From Ignavibacteria bacterium RIFOXYB12_FULL_35_14 (lineage in GTDB: Bacteria; Bacteroidota; Ignavibacteria; Ignavibacteriales; Ignavibacteriaceae), in NCBI GenBank assembly GCA_001803045.1, contig MHAR01000085.1, forward strand, positions 1-55,225: a DNA stretch of 55,225 nucleotides, given 5' to 3'. This document shows, one piece after another, positions 19,480-29,456 of the stretch; the stretch's first letter is position 1, and each line of letters begins with the position of its first letter. Both the position numbers and the translations under genes were made by a program. Under the pieces are notes generated by a model, which was given only the letters and a program-made list of their open reading frames with translations, searched no databases and was not told where the DNA came from.

Positions 19480-20631
19480 ATGAATAAGGAAATATTAGAA
19501 AAAATCAACATAGAAATTAATTCTATAACGCAATCTTCCGAATTCATTAAATTAAATGACCTGACAAATGAAGAAGACTTATTCTCAATCTTGAAAATCC
19601 AGAGAAAGGAATTGGTTCATTCTGATTTTTTAGCCAAACTTTTAGACCCTAATTGTTTCGATGACTTAAGGGATAAATTCTTAATCAGGTTTTTATCTTT
19701 TATTCAGAAAGACAGACCAATTCTAAATAGACTCTTTAAAAATGGAGGGCTGATTTCATCACCAATAATTTATCGCGAATACTACAGTATAGATTTAGTG
19801 TTGATTTTTATTAATGAAAAAATAATTCTTTCACTTGAAAACAAAATAGATGACGATGAAATGCTGGGTCAAATTGGGCGTTACCAACATTTTTTATTCA
19901 AAAAACTCCCTGATTTCGAGAGGGTATACTTATTTTTGACTATTGATAAACGGCCATCTTATTCATGCGATCCTAATCGTGAACCTGTATTGTCAATTTC
20001 ATATTCTGATATTGATAAATTACTAGAAGATGTTGTTCCAGAAATACAAAATCGTAACACAAAATATATAGTTGAGCAATTTATGAAACACTTGAAAGTC
20101 GAATTCTCTAGTGAAATTAAAGAGTTATGTATCTCCTTTTATAAAAGATACCCCATGTTCTATAAAACTTTGATTAAAAACTCTCTTCCTTACTTGGAAA
20201 ATTTTAGCGATTTAATTTATGAAATAGGAGAAGAATTTGGTTTCGATCCCCTAAAAAAAGAAACTTGGGATTATCCTAATTCGAATAGCTTAAAGACACA
20301 AATATGCTTCACTAAAGCTGAATATAAATTTGGAATGGGAGTTTTATTTTTCATTTCTCAAAACAAAGATCAACTATATGAAATGTACGTGATTCCAGCT
20401 ATTGATAAAACAAAAAAATGTGAACTTAAAAAAATATTACCTGATATTAGAATAGAACCTGTTCCCCAATATGAAAATGGGTGGTCATGGTTTTCCATTG
20501 AAAAAGAAGCCATCCTAATTTCAGAAGATCCAGTTATAGACGATAATTTGGAACAAAATATTCGAAAGGGATTTAAAGAGGCTCATTCGATAATACTAAA
20601 AATTAATGAACAAGTTAAAGAGAGGATGTAA
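19480..20631 (+). CDS. PD-(D/E)XK nuclease superfamily protein (PDDEXK_4-like)
   Basis: A 383-residue putative nuclease. The N-terminal motif HSDFLAKLLDP (47-57) and the core ID(105)LVLIF...LSLENK (Glu120, Lys122), followed by Q131xxxY135, fit the PD-(D/E)XK_4 family. The C-terminal half is unassigned. It lies 33 bp after the WYL regulator and 70 bp before the AAA+ ATPase, so a regulated nuclease-ATPase defence system is the likely context. Target (DNA or RNA) cannot be told from sequence. Confidence 0.82.
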   Translation: MNKEILEKINIEINSITQSSEFIKLNDLTNEEDLFSILKIQRKELVHSDFLAKLLDPNCFDDLRDKFLIRFLSFIQKDRPILNRLFKNGGLISSPIIYREYYSIDLVLIFINEKIILSLENKIDDDEMLGQIGRYQHFLFKKLPDFERVYLFLTIDKRPSYSCDPNREPVLSISYSDIDKLLEDVVPEIQNRNTKYIVEQFMKHLKVEFSSEIKELCISFYKRYPMFYKTLIKNSLPYLENFSDLIYEIGEEFGFDPLKKETWDYPNSNSLKTQICFTKAEYKFGMGVLFFISQNKDQLYEMYVIPAIDKTKKCELKKILPDIRIEPVPQYENGWSWFSIEKEAILISEDPVIDDNLEQNIRKGFKEAHSIILKINEQVKERM

Positions 20632-20701
20632 TTTTTTATCACCCCATGATAAGAATTTGAGCACTCCTTCTCTCATATTTACTACTAAAAAAGGAGGAGT
20701 T

Positions 20702-21961
20702 ATGTCAAAAGAAAAATCTTATATAACAATACCTGAAGAACTTATAAGCAAGGCGTTGTACAAGGTATATCTAACAGATACACATACAGAAATAATTAAG
20801 GATTTTCTCTACAAACTCTATCTTGGCAAATTGAATGACGAGAACATTTTTGTGCAAAAAGTCCTTGGCATAAAAAACAATTTTGATCCCGCTCTAACGC
20901 TTCCGAATATAAATTTTAACGAGAAAAACGGAATGTATTCTTTTACTGATTTTTATACTTTTTTCTCAGTTAAATATAAAGATGAGTCTTATGAATTAAA
21001 CTTCCAAACAGCATTTCAATTTGAATTTAATTGCGAGGATATATTCAGAAAAACTTTCTTATTTACCGGTGGTACAAGTAAAAAAGCAGACCGTTCAGAA
21101 GAACTTACTAAAGCTATTATTAGTTCAGCCATAGCAAATTGCTCAATACATAATAAAGTCGTTCGATTTGATAGAGAAGCATACAAAGGCGAAATGGTTA
21201 GAGCCGTAGAATTTGTTAATACTCCCCCAACAAAAACTTCCGATCTTTTTATTTCAGCCGATAAGAAAGATCAGATTATCAGATTCATCAACTCAATAAC
21301 TGATTTTGATAAGAATAAAATTTCATTGAGATATTTGTTTAATGGAAAACCAGGCACAGGTAAAACTCAAATAATAAACTCAATTATTACAGAGACATGT
21401 GGTAAATGTACGGTTGTGTTGTGCAACGGTGGATCACTGCCTGTTAAAAAGCTTTTCGAGTTTTGCAGTTACTTCAATCCATGCTTGCTCGTAATTGATG
21501 ATCTTGATTTCCTTGCAAATGATAGAGAAAATAATATACATCAAACTGAATTGGGAGATTTCCTTCAAGCACTGGATGGATTATTGCCGAACTTTGTATT
21601 TCTGTTGTCAGCAACTAATGATAAAGGCTTGGTTGATAAAGCTGCATCCCGGCCTGGAAGATTTGATATGATACTCGATATTGCAGAGATTGAGCCAAAG
21701 AACTATTTATCTTTAGTTAAAAGAGAAACCTGTGATGAAAGGATAATATCCCTTTTTGATGAAGATACTCTACTTTATTTAAAAGATAGAAGAGTTACGG
21801 GAGCTTTTATTGTTAGTTTATTAAAACAAATCAAAAGCTCCATTATGTTGAATGGTGAAATATCTTGTGAGGAATTTTCCGAATATTTAAATCTATGCTA
21901 TCGAGGTTTCTATTCAATAAATGATGATAATTTTAATAATGTTGTTGGGTTTGGAACATGA
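20702..21961 (+). CDS. AAA+ ATPase of the putative defence operon
   Basis: 419 residues from ATG 20702, set by a strong AAAGGAGG ribosome site; an upstream in-frame ATG at 20606 would overlap the nuclease gene. Residues 1-~205 are an unrecognised N-domain. The AAA module has Walker A GKPGTGKT (215-222), Walker B LLVIDDLD (262-269), sensor-1 Asn306 (SATN) and Arg-finger region SRPGRFD (316-322), like CDC48/Bcs1-type ATPases. It probably remodels or loads a partner, the obvious candidate being the nuclease upstream. Confidence 0.85.
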   Translation: MSKEKSYITIPEELISKALYKVYLTDTHTEIIKDFLYKLYLGKLNDENIFVQKVLGIKNNFDPALTLPNINFNEKNGMYSFTDFYTFFSVKYKDESYELNFQTAFQFEFNCEDIFRKTFLFTGGTSKKADRSEELTKAIISSAIANCSIHNKVVRFDREAYKGEMVRAVEFVNTPPTKTSDLFISADKKDQIIRFINSITDFDKNKISLRYLFNGKPGTGKTQIINSIITETCGKCTVVLCNGGSLPVKKLFEFCSYFNPCLLVIDDLDFLANDRENNIHQTELGDFLQALDGLLPNFVFLLSATNDKGLVDKAASRPGRFDMILDIAEIEPKNYLSLVKRETCDERIISLFDEDTLLYLKDRRVTGAFIVSLLKQIKSSIMLNGEISCEEFSEYLNLCYRGFYSINDDNFNNVVGFGT

Positions 21962-22011
21962 ATTAATGTTTGTAGCTTTAAATAGAGTTATTATACTTAA
22001 GTAAAATTCAG

Positions 22012-22104
22012 TCAATGGCACACAGATGACACTGATTAAACAGATAACTGCAGATTTAAAATCAGCGTAAATCAGTCGCATCTGTGTCATCAGCGTTCTA
22101 TTGA
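22012..22104. repeat. Short palindromic repeat, copy B
   Basis: A 93-bp element starting TCAATGGCACACAGATGACA and ending TCTATTGA, the inverted copy of 15274-15365. It lies 51 bp after the ATPase stop codon. The two copies face each other across 6.6 kb containing argF through the AAA+ gene. Confidence 0.8.
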
Positions 22105-22184
22105 TTTTTTTCAACTGGCTTCTTGCCGATAAACCAAATTAAAATTAACTTTCCTCTGAAATTCCTCTCAATAAGAGTGTTATT

Positions 22185-25100
22185 GTGAAAATATTTTTGA
22201 TCACCTTATTAATCTTTTTCATTGCTGCTACAATCTTTGCTCAATCGGATACGGCGTTAGTTTTATCCGAAATAATGTTCAATCCGCAATCGGGAAATAA
22301 TGAGTTCATCGAAATCTACAACCGCAGCGAAACACAAAGCTTTGACTTGGCTAACCACAAAATAATTTATTACACATCGAACGCTGATCTAATTACCTCA
22401 GCAGGATTTGGAACTGTACTTCCGCCAAAATCTTATGCTGTTATCTTCGAAGGTGATTATGATTTTGCAGCGGGAATTTATAATTCAATAATTCCTGCCA
22501 ATACACTTAAGCTTAAAATTTCCGATAACTCATTCGGTGCTTCCGGAATGGCAAATACAACTGATAGACCTGTGTTATTTGTAAATGCAGCAGATGATAC
22601 ACTCGACCGTCACACTTATTCGGCTAACAATTCTACTGGTTTTTCTGAAGAAAAGATAATTATAAATCGTGACAGCCTTTCAATTAACTGGGCAAATTCG
22701 CAGGTGTTTAATGGAACACCTGGATTCAGAAATTCCGTTACTCCGCTAAACTATGATTTAAAGATTAAGAGTCTGACAATCTCCCCGCAAATTCCAATTC
22801 AAGGACAGGACGTGCAAATCTTCACTTCAGTGATAAATGACGGATATTTTTCTGCTGCTTCATACACCATCGAAATTTTTAACGATGCAAATTTTGATTC
22901 CCTAGGAAACGTGTCAGAAATCATATATTCTCAAACATTTTCTAATTTATCTCCCCGTGATTCAATATCGGTTAGCACAACTATGCCTTCAATAACTCCA
23001 GGAAATTATCAAATAATTTCAACAGTAACTTTTAATTTTGATGAGGATACAACAAACGACAAAAAGATTTTAAGATTCACAGTTCATCCTCCGGGAAATA
23101 ATTATAATGATTTGGTAATTAATGAAATTATGTACGCACCATCAACCGGCGAACCGGAATGGGTGGAGTTATACAATAGAAGCGGCGAACCGATAAATCT
23201 CAAGAAATGGAAGCTTGGTGATAATACAACTTTAACAACTATCACCAACAACGATGCATTTATTCAACCGTTTTCTTTCTTTGTGTTAAGCAGGGATTCT
23301 TCGATAACATTTTTTTTCCCCAACATTATAAATTTTATTGTATTCAATTTACCTGCTTTAAATAACACCGGCGATGCGGTTGTGTTGAAAGATTCTCTCT
23401 CGGTTTTAATAGACAGCGTAACTTATGCACCTGATTGGGGAGGAAGTTTAGGAGGCAAATCGCTCGAAAGAATTTCTACAAACACATCAAGCACGGTGAA
23501 AGAAAATTGGGGAACTTCGCAAAGCATATTTAATGCTACCCCGGGATATATTAATTCACTTACACCGAAAGCTAATGACCTAAAGATTTTTTCATTCAGC
23601 AGCATTAAGGATTTTTTCATTATTGGTGAACAAGCTGAATTTAAAATTGAAATTCAGAATAAAGGATTGAATTCATCATCAAACTATCTCGTAAATATTT
23701 TTAACGATGTTAATAAAGATTCCGTTTCTCAGATCAGCGAGCTTATTGGACAAGTAAACCGAACTTCTCTTGCTTCAGGTGACAGTTATCAACTAACTTT
23801 TTCAACAACAAATTTTATTCAAGGGAAAAATTATTTTATCGCAAAGCTTGAAGTCACGCCTGACGATGATACAACTAATAATATTTCATTTACAGACTTT
23901 ACAGGTGTTTCCGTCAACGAGATCAGAAATGATATCGTGATAAATGAATTCATGTATGCCCCAACTTCTCCTGAACCTGAATGGATAGAAATCTATAACC
24001 GCAGCAGCAAGATAATTGATCTTAAGAATTATAAAATTGCCGACAACTCGGATTCAATTCTTGTCGTTAAGAACTCGACAATTCTTAATCCCGGAGAATA
24101 TCTCGTTATCGCTTCCGACACTACCTTGAGGAGATACTACAATGTTCTATCTCCAATCGTCTCTACAATTATTCCTTCTTTAAATAATACTAGTGATAAA
24201 TTAATTTTACTCGATTCGCTAAGTAGAACAATTGATTCTCTTCAGTATTTTTCTTCGTGGGGAGGAAGCAGCGGCAAGTCGCTTGAAAGAATTAGTACAG
24301 AACAATCTTTATCGGATTCATCTAATTGGAAAACCACTCAATCAAAGTACAAAGCAACCCCAGGATACATTAACTCTATTTCCCAAAAAGATTTTGATAT
24401 TCAAGTCACTGATATCGTTTTCATTCCAGAGTTTCCATTCTTTGGTGATAACGTTTCTGTTTTTGCTAAAGTTAAAAACATAGGAACAAGCACCGCTAAT
24501 TTCAACTTAAAACTTTGGGAAGATACCGATCTCGATTCGCTGCCAAATACTCTTATTTCATCGCTTGATGGACTCAATCTTCTTCCGGGTGATTCTGTGA
24601 ATGCCCAATTCGGTCTTTTAATTAGCAATCTGCAAAGCGAAAAAGGATTTTTTATAATTGCTGATTTCACTCAAGACCAGGACACAAGTAACAACTACTT
24701 TTATAAAAGGATTTCTCCCGGTTATCCTCCGAACACAGTTCTGGTAAATGAGATTATGTATACACCAATTAACAGTGAACCGGAATGGATTGAAATATTC
24801 AATAACTCAACTGATACGATTAATCTTAAGAATTGGAGTGTGACTGATATACTTACAACTCCAGCATCTGCCAAAGTTGCTGGGGATATTTTTATTTCTC
24901 CAAAATCATTTTTGGTTTTAGCAAAAGACACAACGCTTCACTTTTTTCATCGGCTAATTCCATCTAAGGTCATTAAACTAAATCTTCCCAATCTTAATAA
25001 TGATATTGATGGTGTTGTGCTCAAAGATAATCGTGGAATGACAATTGATTCCGTAAAATACTTTAGCGATTGGGGCGGAACAGGCGGCAAATCACTTGAA

Positions 25101-26861
25101 AGAATTTCGCTTACATCACCGTCTAATTTATCAGGAAATTGGAGCTCATCAACAGATATTGAATTAAGCACACCGGGAAGAATAAATAGTATTACTCCCA
25201 AACAATTTGATTTATACGTTGCGGAGATTTCTTTCAGTCCGAGATTTCCTGTCAATGGAGATAACGTTTTAATTAATGTAAAGGTTAAGAACAACGGCTC
25301 ATCGGCTGCAAATAACTTTTCGATTGAATTTTGGATTGATACAGATTCAAATCTTATTGTTGATCTGCTTTTATCAAAGACTGATGGATTAAATTTGGGT
25401 TCGGCTGATTCTTCCATTTTTACTTCTGCAGCTTCAATTAATAATCTCAATTCAAAAATTTTGACTGCTGTTAGAATTATTTTCACTCCTGACGAAGACA
25501 CACTGAATAACTATGCCGAAAAATTTGTTGAGCCAGGATTTCCGGAACAATCAATCATCGTCAATGAAGTAATGTACGCCCCAGCCAATAGCGAACCGGA
25601 GTGGATTGAGCTTGTAAATATTTCAAACAAAACAATTGATATTAATAATTGGTCTGTTAGTGATATGCTTACCACTCCGACAAAAGCTTTTATTACCAGC
25701 TCAAGTTTAGAAATTCAGCCAGGTGAATATTTCGTTTTGACCCGTGACACTTCATTTTACAATTTTCATTCGCCGATTGATTACAAAGTGAAAATTGTGA
25801 ACTTCGGAACCCTTGGCAACACTGAAGATGGAATAATGATTTACGATTTTCGCAACGGAATTATTGACAGCTTTTTCTATAAATCGTCTTTTGGTGGAAA
25901 CAACGGATATTCACTTGAAAGAATTTCGCTTTCACAAGCGACAAACGATAGCAGCAATTGGATTACTTCTTTGAGTTATAATCGAAGCACACCCGGTCAA
26001 CAGAACTCAATTTTTAACATTCCATTTTATACGAAGAATGATTTGGTAATTAACGAAATCATGTTCGATCCCGACATTGACAACAGCGAGTTCATAGAAT
26101 TTCTGAATTTGTCTTCTGATTCCATAAATATTGGCGGCTGGCATATAAAGGATGAAAATGAAAATGCAAGCATGCTTTCTGAAACGAGCTTAACTCTTCC
26201 GCCAAATCAATACTTTCTTTTTATTGCTGATTCAATAACGGTAAGAAAATACAATCTGCAAACTTATCCTTACAAATCTGTACTAGATAAATCGAGTCTT
26301 GGTTTAGTAAATACAGGAGAACTAATTCTACTCAAAGATGCAAGGGGAAATACAATCGATTCGGTTTGGTATTCCGATAAATGGCACAATAAAAATTTTG
26401 TTACTACAAAAAACATTTCGGTTGAAAGAATCAATCCACAATTAAATGGAAATGATTCAAAAAACTGGAGCAGCAGCGTAAATTCGAATGGTGCAACACC
26501 GGCTAATCAAAACAGCATTTTTACCGATAACCAAAATCGTTCAAATAACATTTCTGTTTCTCCAAATCCTTTTTCACCGGATAACGATGGATTCGAAGAT
26601 TTTACAATCATAAATTACACTCTCGGTCAACAGACCTCGCAGGTAAGAATTAAAATTTATGACAGCAAAGGGAGATTGGTAAGAACAGTAAGCAACAACC
26701 AGCCAAGCGGTTTATCCGGTTCAGTCGTGTTCGATGGAATTGGTGACGATGGTGCAGCTTTACGAATTGGTATCTACATAGTTTTCCTCGAAACGTTGAA
26801 TGAAACTGAAGGAGTGGTGGAAACTCTAAAAACAACTGTCGTGGTAGCGAGGAAGTTATAA
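22185..26861 (+). CDS. Giant secreted lamin-tail/CARDB repeat protein
   Basis: 1558 residues; GTG start with a signal peptide (MKIFLITLLIFFIAATIFAQ). Six lamin-tail domains begin near residues 24, 309, 584, 853, 1124 and 1286, each opening with (V/L)xNEIMYxPxxxEPEWIEIYN-type sequence. Four CARDB-like beta-sandwich domains sit between the first five, giving a ~270-residue period; the last spacing is only ~162. The C-terminus (SVSPNPFSPDNDG...KIYDSKGRLVRTV) is a FlgD-like/type IX-type tail. Likely cell-surface adhesive or scaffold protein. The internal repeats make the DNA prone to recombination. Confidence 0.85.
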   Translation: MKIFLITLLIFFIAATIFAQSDTALVLSEIMFNPQSGNNEFIEIYNRSETQSFDLANHKIIYYTSNADLITSAGFGTVLPPKSYAVIFEGDYDFAAGIYNSIIPANTLKLKISDNSFGASGMANTTDRPVLFVNAADDTLDRHTYSANNSTGFSEEKIIINRDSLSINWANSQVFNGTPGFRNSVTPLNYDLKIKSLTISPQIPIQGQDVQIFTSVINDGYFSAASYTIEIFNDANFDSLGNVSEIIYSQTFSNLSPRDSISVSTTMPSITPGNYQIISTVTFNFDEDTTNDKKILRFTVHPPGNNYNDLVINEIMYAPSTGEPEWVELYNRSGEPINLKKWKLGDNTTLTTITNNDAFIQPFSFFVLSRDSSITFFFPNIINFIVFNLPALNNTGDAVVLKDSLSVLIDSVTYAPDWGGSLGGKSLERISTNTSSTVKENWGTSQSIFNATPGYINSLTPKANDLKIFSFSSIKDFFIIGEQAEFKIEIQNKGLNSSSNYLVNIFNDVNKDSVSQISELIGQVNRTSLASGDSYQLTFSTTNFIQGKNYFIAKLEVTPDDDTTNNISFTDFTGVSVNEIRNDIVINEFMYAPTSPEPEWIEIYNRSSKIIDLKNYKIADNSDSILVVKNSTILNPGEYLVIASDTTLRRYYNVLSPIVSTIIPSLNNTSDKLILLDSLSRTIDSLQYFSSWGGSSGKSLERISTEQSLSDSSNWKTTQSKYKATPGYINSISQKDFDIQVTDIVFIPEFPFFGDNVSVFAKVKNIGTSTANFNLKLWEDTDLDSLPNTLISSLDGLNLLPGDSVNAQFGLLISNLQSEKGFFIIADFTQDQDTSNNYFYKRISPGYPPNTVLVNEIMYTPINSEPEWIEIFNNSTDTINLKNWSVTDILTTPASAKVAGDIFISPKSFLVLAKDTTLHFFHRLIPSKVIKLNLPNLNNDIDGVVLKDNRGMTIDSVKYFSDWGGTGGKSLERISLTSPSNLSGNWSSSTDIELSTPGRINSITPKQFDLYVAEISFSPRFPVNGDNVLINVKVKNNGSSAANNFSIEFWIDTDSNLIVDLLLSKTDGLNLGSADSSIFTSAASINNLNSKILTAVRIIFTPDEDTLNNYAEKFVEPGFPEQSIIVNEVMYAPANSEPEWIELVNISNKTIDINNWSVSDMLTTPTKAFITSSSLEIQPGEYFVLTRDTSFYNFHSPIDYKVKIVNFGTLGNTEDGIMIYDFRNGIIDSFFYKSSFGGNNGYSLERISLSQATNDSSNWITSLSYNRSTPGQQNSIFNIPFYTKNDLVINEIMFDPDIDNSEFIEFLNLSSDSINIGGWHIKDENENASMLSETSLTLPPNQYFLFIADSITVRKYNLQTYPYKSVLDKSSLGLVNTGELILLKDARGNTIDSVWYSDKWHNKNFVTTKNISVERINPQLNGNDSKNWSSSVNSNGATPANQNSIFTDNQNRSNNISVSPNPFSPDNDGFEDFTIINYTLGQQTSQVRIKIYDSKGRLVRTVSNNQPSGLSGSVVFDGIGDDGAALRIGIYIVFLETLNETEGVVETLKTTVVVARKL

Positions 26862-26877
26862 AATCAAGAGTAAAACA

Positions 26878-27513
26878 ATGATTTCTAAATCAAATTCCCA
26901 GTTAACTCCCAATTTCGGAAATAAAAAATTCCAGCAAATACTGTTAACTATCTTTGTGTTATTCTGGGCAGTATTTGCAATCTCTCCGCTCTACAGACCG
27001 GAATGGTGGCTTGAGAATTATCTCGTATTTGCATTCATTTTGTTTCTTGTTTTATCTTACAAAAAACTGCAGCTATCAGATTTATCATATTTACTAATCA
27101 CAATATTTCTACTGCTTCACACAATTGGAGCGCACTATGGTTATTCAAGTGTGTCGATAGGTTTTACAATTAGAGATGTATTTGGATTGATAAGAAATCC
27201 TTATGACAGAATTGTTCACTTTCTTTTCGGTTTTCTCTTTGCTTATCCCATTTACGAATCATTAAAGAGATACAGCAATCTGAAAGGTGTTTGGCTATAC
27301 ATACTTCCGATTAATTTTATAATCAGCTTAAGTGCAATTTATGAGATAATAGAAGCTGCTGTTGCATGGACATTTCCGCCTGAGCAATACAATCCTTTCG
27401 TAGGACTGCAAGGCGATATTTGGGACGGTTATAAGGACATGCTGCTTGTGTCAACCGGCGGAATAATACACATATTAATAATTTGGCTTACTGATAAACT
27501 GAGAAAAAATTAA
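26878..27513 (+). CDS. DUF2238 (YjdF-like) integral membrane protein
   Basis: 211 residues with about six membrane helices. NPYDRIVHFLFGFLFAYPIYE and GLQGDIWDGYKDM are the signature segments of the DUF2238/YjdF family. Role unknown. It starts 16 bp after the giant surface protein and ends 2 bp before the acetyltransferase. Confidence 0.82.
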   Translation: MISKSNSQLTPNFGNKKFQQILLTIFVLFWAVFAISPLYRPEWWLENYLVFAFILFLVLSYKKLQLSDLSYLLITIFLLLHTIGAHYGYSSVSIGFTIRDVFGLIRNPYDRIVHFLFGFLFAYPIYESLKRYSNLKGVWLYILPINFIISLSAIYEIIEAAVAWTFPPEQYNPFVGLQGDIWDGYKDMLLVSTGGIIHILIIWLTDKLRKN

Positions 27514-27515
27514 TC

Positions 27516-28049
27516 ATGCCTTACATTAAAGTAGATAGCAGCATTTTCCTTTCTCAGATGCGAACAAAGGATATTAAGCAGCTTGTAAAATATTTGAATG
27601 ATAAGGCAATCTTTAACAACACACTAACTATTCCATTCCCTTTTACTGCGAAAGACGGAGAATTTTTTATAAATCTTTGTGAGAAGAAAAGAAAGAAATA
27701 CGGCAGGCTTACCAATTGGGCAATTCGTGATAAAAATAAAAGATTGATCGGCGGATGCGGATTTCAAATGAAGTACAGGCGCAATTCAAAGAAAGATGAA
27801 ATCGGATATTGGATTGCAAGACCATTCTGGAATAAAGGGATAATAACAAAAGTAGTAAATAAACTTTCCGAAATTGGTTTTAAAAAATTTGGTTTGAAGA
27901 GAATTGAAGCAACAATTTTTATTCACAACGATGCATCATGCAGAGTTCTTGAAAAAGCGGGTTTTAAGCTTGAGGGAGTATTTCGTAAAGCAGTTAAAAA
28001 AGGGAATAGATTAATTGATGTTAAGTTATACCATAAGGAAATTTTGTGA
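27516..28049 (+). CDS. GNAT-family N-acetyltransferase (RimJ/RimL-like)
   Basis: 177 residues. The GNAT core is visible: IGGCGFQMKYRRNSKKDEIG, YWIARPFWNKGIITKVVNKL for acetyl-CoA binding, and HNDASCRVLEKAGFKLEGVF at the C-terminus. The pattern is that of the RimJ/RimL subgroup that acetylates protein N-termini or amino acids; substrate unknown. It follows the DUF2238 gene by 2 bp, so the two are probably co-translated. Confidence 0.87.
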   Translation: MPYIKVDSSIFLSQMRTKDIKQLVKYLNDKAIFNNTLTIPFPFTAKDGEFFINLCEKKRKKYGRLTNWAIRDKNKRLIGGCGFQMKYRRNSKKDEIGYWIARPFWNKGIITKVVNKLSEIGFKKFGLKRIEATIFIHNDASCRVLEKAGFKLEGVFRKAVKKGNRLIDVKLYHKEIL

Positions 28050-28206
28050 AAATATGTTTTTTCCCTATAGAATTTTAATTGTATCAATTTTCTTTATTCT
28101 GTAAGGTGACTGGTAAATGTTTTTAATTTTTGGACTAAAACAATCAAAAATATTTAACGGATTTTTTAGGTATTTTTAATTTATAAAAGGTAATCATTCT
28201 AAAATT

Positions 28207-28938
28207 ATGATTGAAATTTACAATCTTCACAAGAGTTTTGGCGGTAATAAAGTATTAGACGGAATAAATCTTAAGATTCATACCGGCGAAACGATTGTGA
28301 TCATCGGAAGAAGCGGTTCCGGCAAAAGTGTTTTGATAAAACACATAGTCGGACTTCTTAATCCTGATGATGGTTATGTTAAAGTTGAAAACCAACGAGT
28401 CGATGAACTAAATGAAAAAGATTTATACAGCCTGCGACGAAAATTCGGTTTTCTTTTCCAGGGTTCTGCTTTATTTGATTCTATGACAGTTGAAGAAAAT
28501 GTTTCACTACCGCTTGTTGAAGCTTCAAACGGATATTCAAAAGATCAAATTAAAAAAATAGTTTTAGAAAAGCTTGAGCTTGTTGAGTTACCAAATATTC
28601 AGCATTTAAAACCAGCCGAGCTTTCAGGTGGAATGAAAAAACGCGTCGGGCTTGCGAGAGCATTAGTCACAAACCCTTCTTACATTCTTTACGATGAACC
28701 GACAACAGGACTCGATCCGATTATGTCAGATTCTATTGATAATATGATTAAAGATCTCGGCACAAAATTAAATGTAACATCCGTTGTTGTTACTCATGAT
28801 ATGTACAGCGTTAAAAATGTTGCTGACAAAGTTGCTATGATTCATGAAGGAAAAATTTATTTTGTTGGTAAGCAACAAGAACTTCTCACTTCGGATGATC
28901 CTGTAATTATTGATTTTATTAAAAGGACAGGAGTTTAA
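28207..28938 (+). CDS. ABC transporter ATP-binding protein, MlaF-like
   Basis: 243 residues. Walker A GRSGSGKS, Q-loop FLFQGSALFDSMTVEENV, signature LSGGMKKR, Walker B YILYDEPTTGLDP, and the H-loop VTHD. The sequence GSALFDSMTVEENVSLPL is typical of MlaF ATPases that move phospholipids between the membranes. No MlaE permease or MlaD gene lies beside it, so its partners must be elsewhere. The DUF2721 gene follows 5 bp later. Confidence 0.9.
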   Translation: MIEIYNLHKSFGGNKVLDGINLKIHTGETIVIIGRSGSGKSVLIKHIVGLLNPDDGYVKVENQRVDELNEKDLYSLRRKFGFLFQGSALFDSMTVEENVSLPLVEASNGYSKDQIKKIVLEKLELVELPNIQHLKPAELSGGMKKRVGLARALVTNPSYILYDEPTTGLDPIMSDSIDNMIKDLGTKLNVTSVVVTHDMYSVKNVADKVAMIHEGKIYFVGKQQELLTSDDPVIIDFIKRTGV

Positions 28939-28943
28939 TTGCC

Positions 28944-29420
28944 ATGATGGATAAAATTTCTATTGTCGAAGTCATTCAATTGATGCTTGCTCCGGGCTTG
29001 ATGATTTCGGCTTGCGGGTTGCTTTTGCTTGCAATGAACAATAAATACTCGCTTGTTGTAAATAGAATACGATTACTCAACGAGGAAAAAAGAAGATTTA
29101 TAAGTAAAGTTTCGGGAAAAGATTTTAACTACGAGGAAACAATCCGTCTTGAGAGTATCTCACTTCAAATAAAAAAATTGGCTTTCCGTGCACGTCTCGT
29201 TAGAAATGCCGTATTATCTTACACAATTGGCGTTGCTCTTTTTGTAATTACTTCTCTTTTAATCGGATTCAAATTCATCTTCGATCTTGAAAGATTAGGA
29301 TCAATTATTACAACTCTTTTTTTAATTGGAATGTTGTCCGTATTAGCCGGGGTAATTTTTGCAGCTTACGAAACTATTAAGGGATACGAAATCATTCAGC
29401 TTGAAGTTAAAGTAGACTAA
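28944..29420 (+). CDS. DUF2721 family membrane protein
   Basis: 158 residues with an N-terminal membrane helix (VIQLMLAPGLMISACGLLLLAM) and two more at ~90-145. The segment NNKYSLVVNRIRLLNEEKR is characteristic of DUF2721. Function unknown. Five bases separate it from the MlaF-like ATPase, indicating co-transcription. Confidence 0.8.
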   Translation: MMDKISIVEVIQLMLAPGLMISACGLLLLAMNNKYSLVVNRIRLLNEEKRRFISKVSGKDFNYEETIRLESISLQIKKLAFRARLVRNAVLSYTIGVALFVITSLLIGFKFIFDLERLGSIITTLFLIGMLSVLAGVIFAAYETIKGYEIIQLEVKVD

Positions 29421-29456
29421 AGGACGACGTTTTTTATCCACTTAAAAGATTTTATC

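Noticed and set aside
15274-22104. Composite transposon bounded by the two ~92-bp repeats
   Set aside because: No transposase or target-site duplication is visible, and argF and other ordinary genes lie inside, so I report only the repeats.
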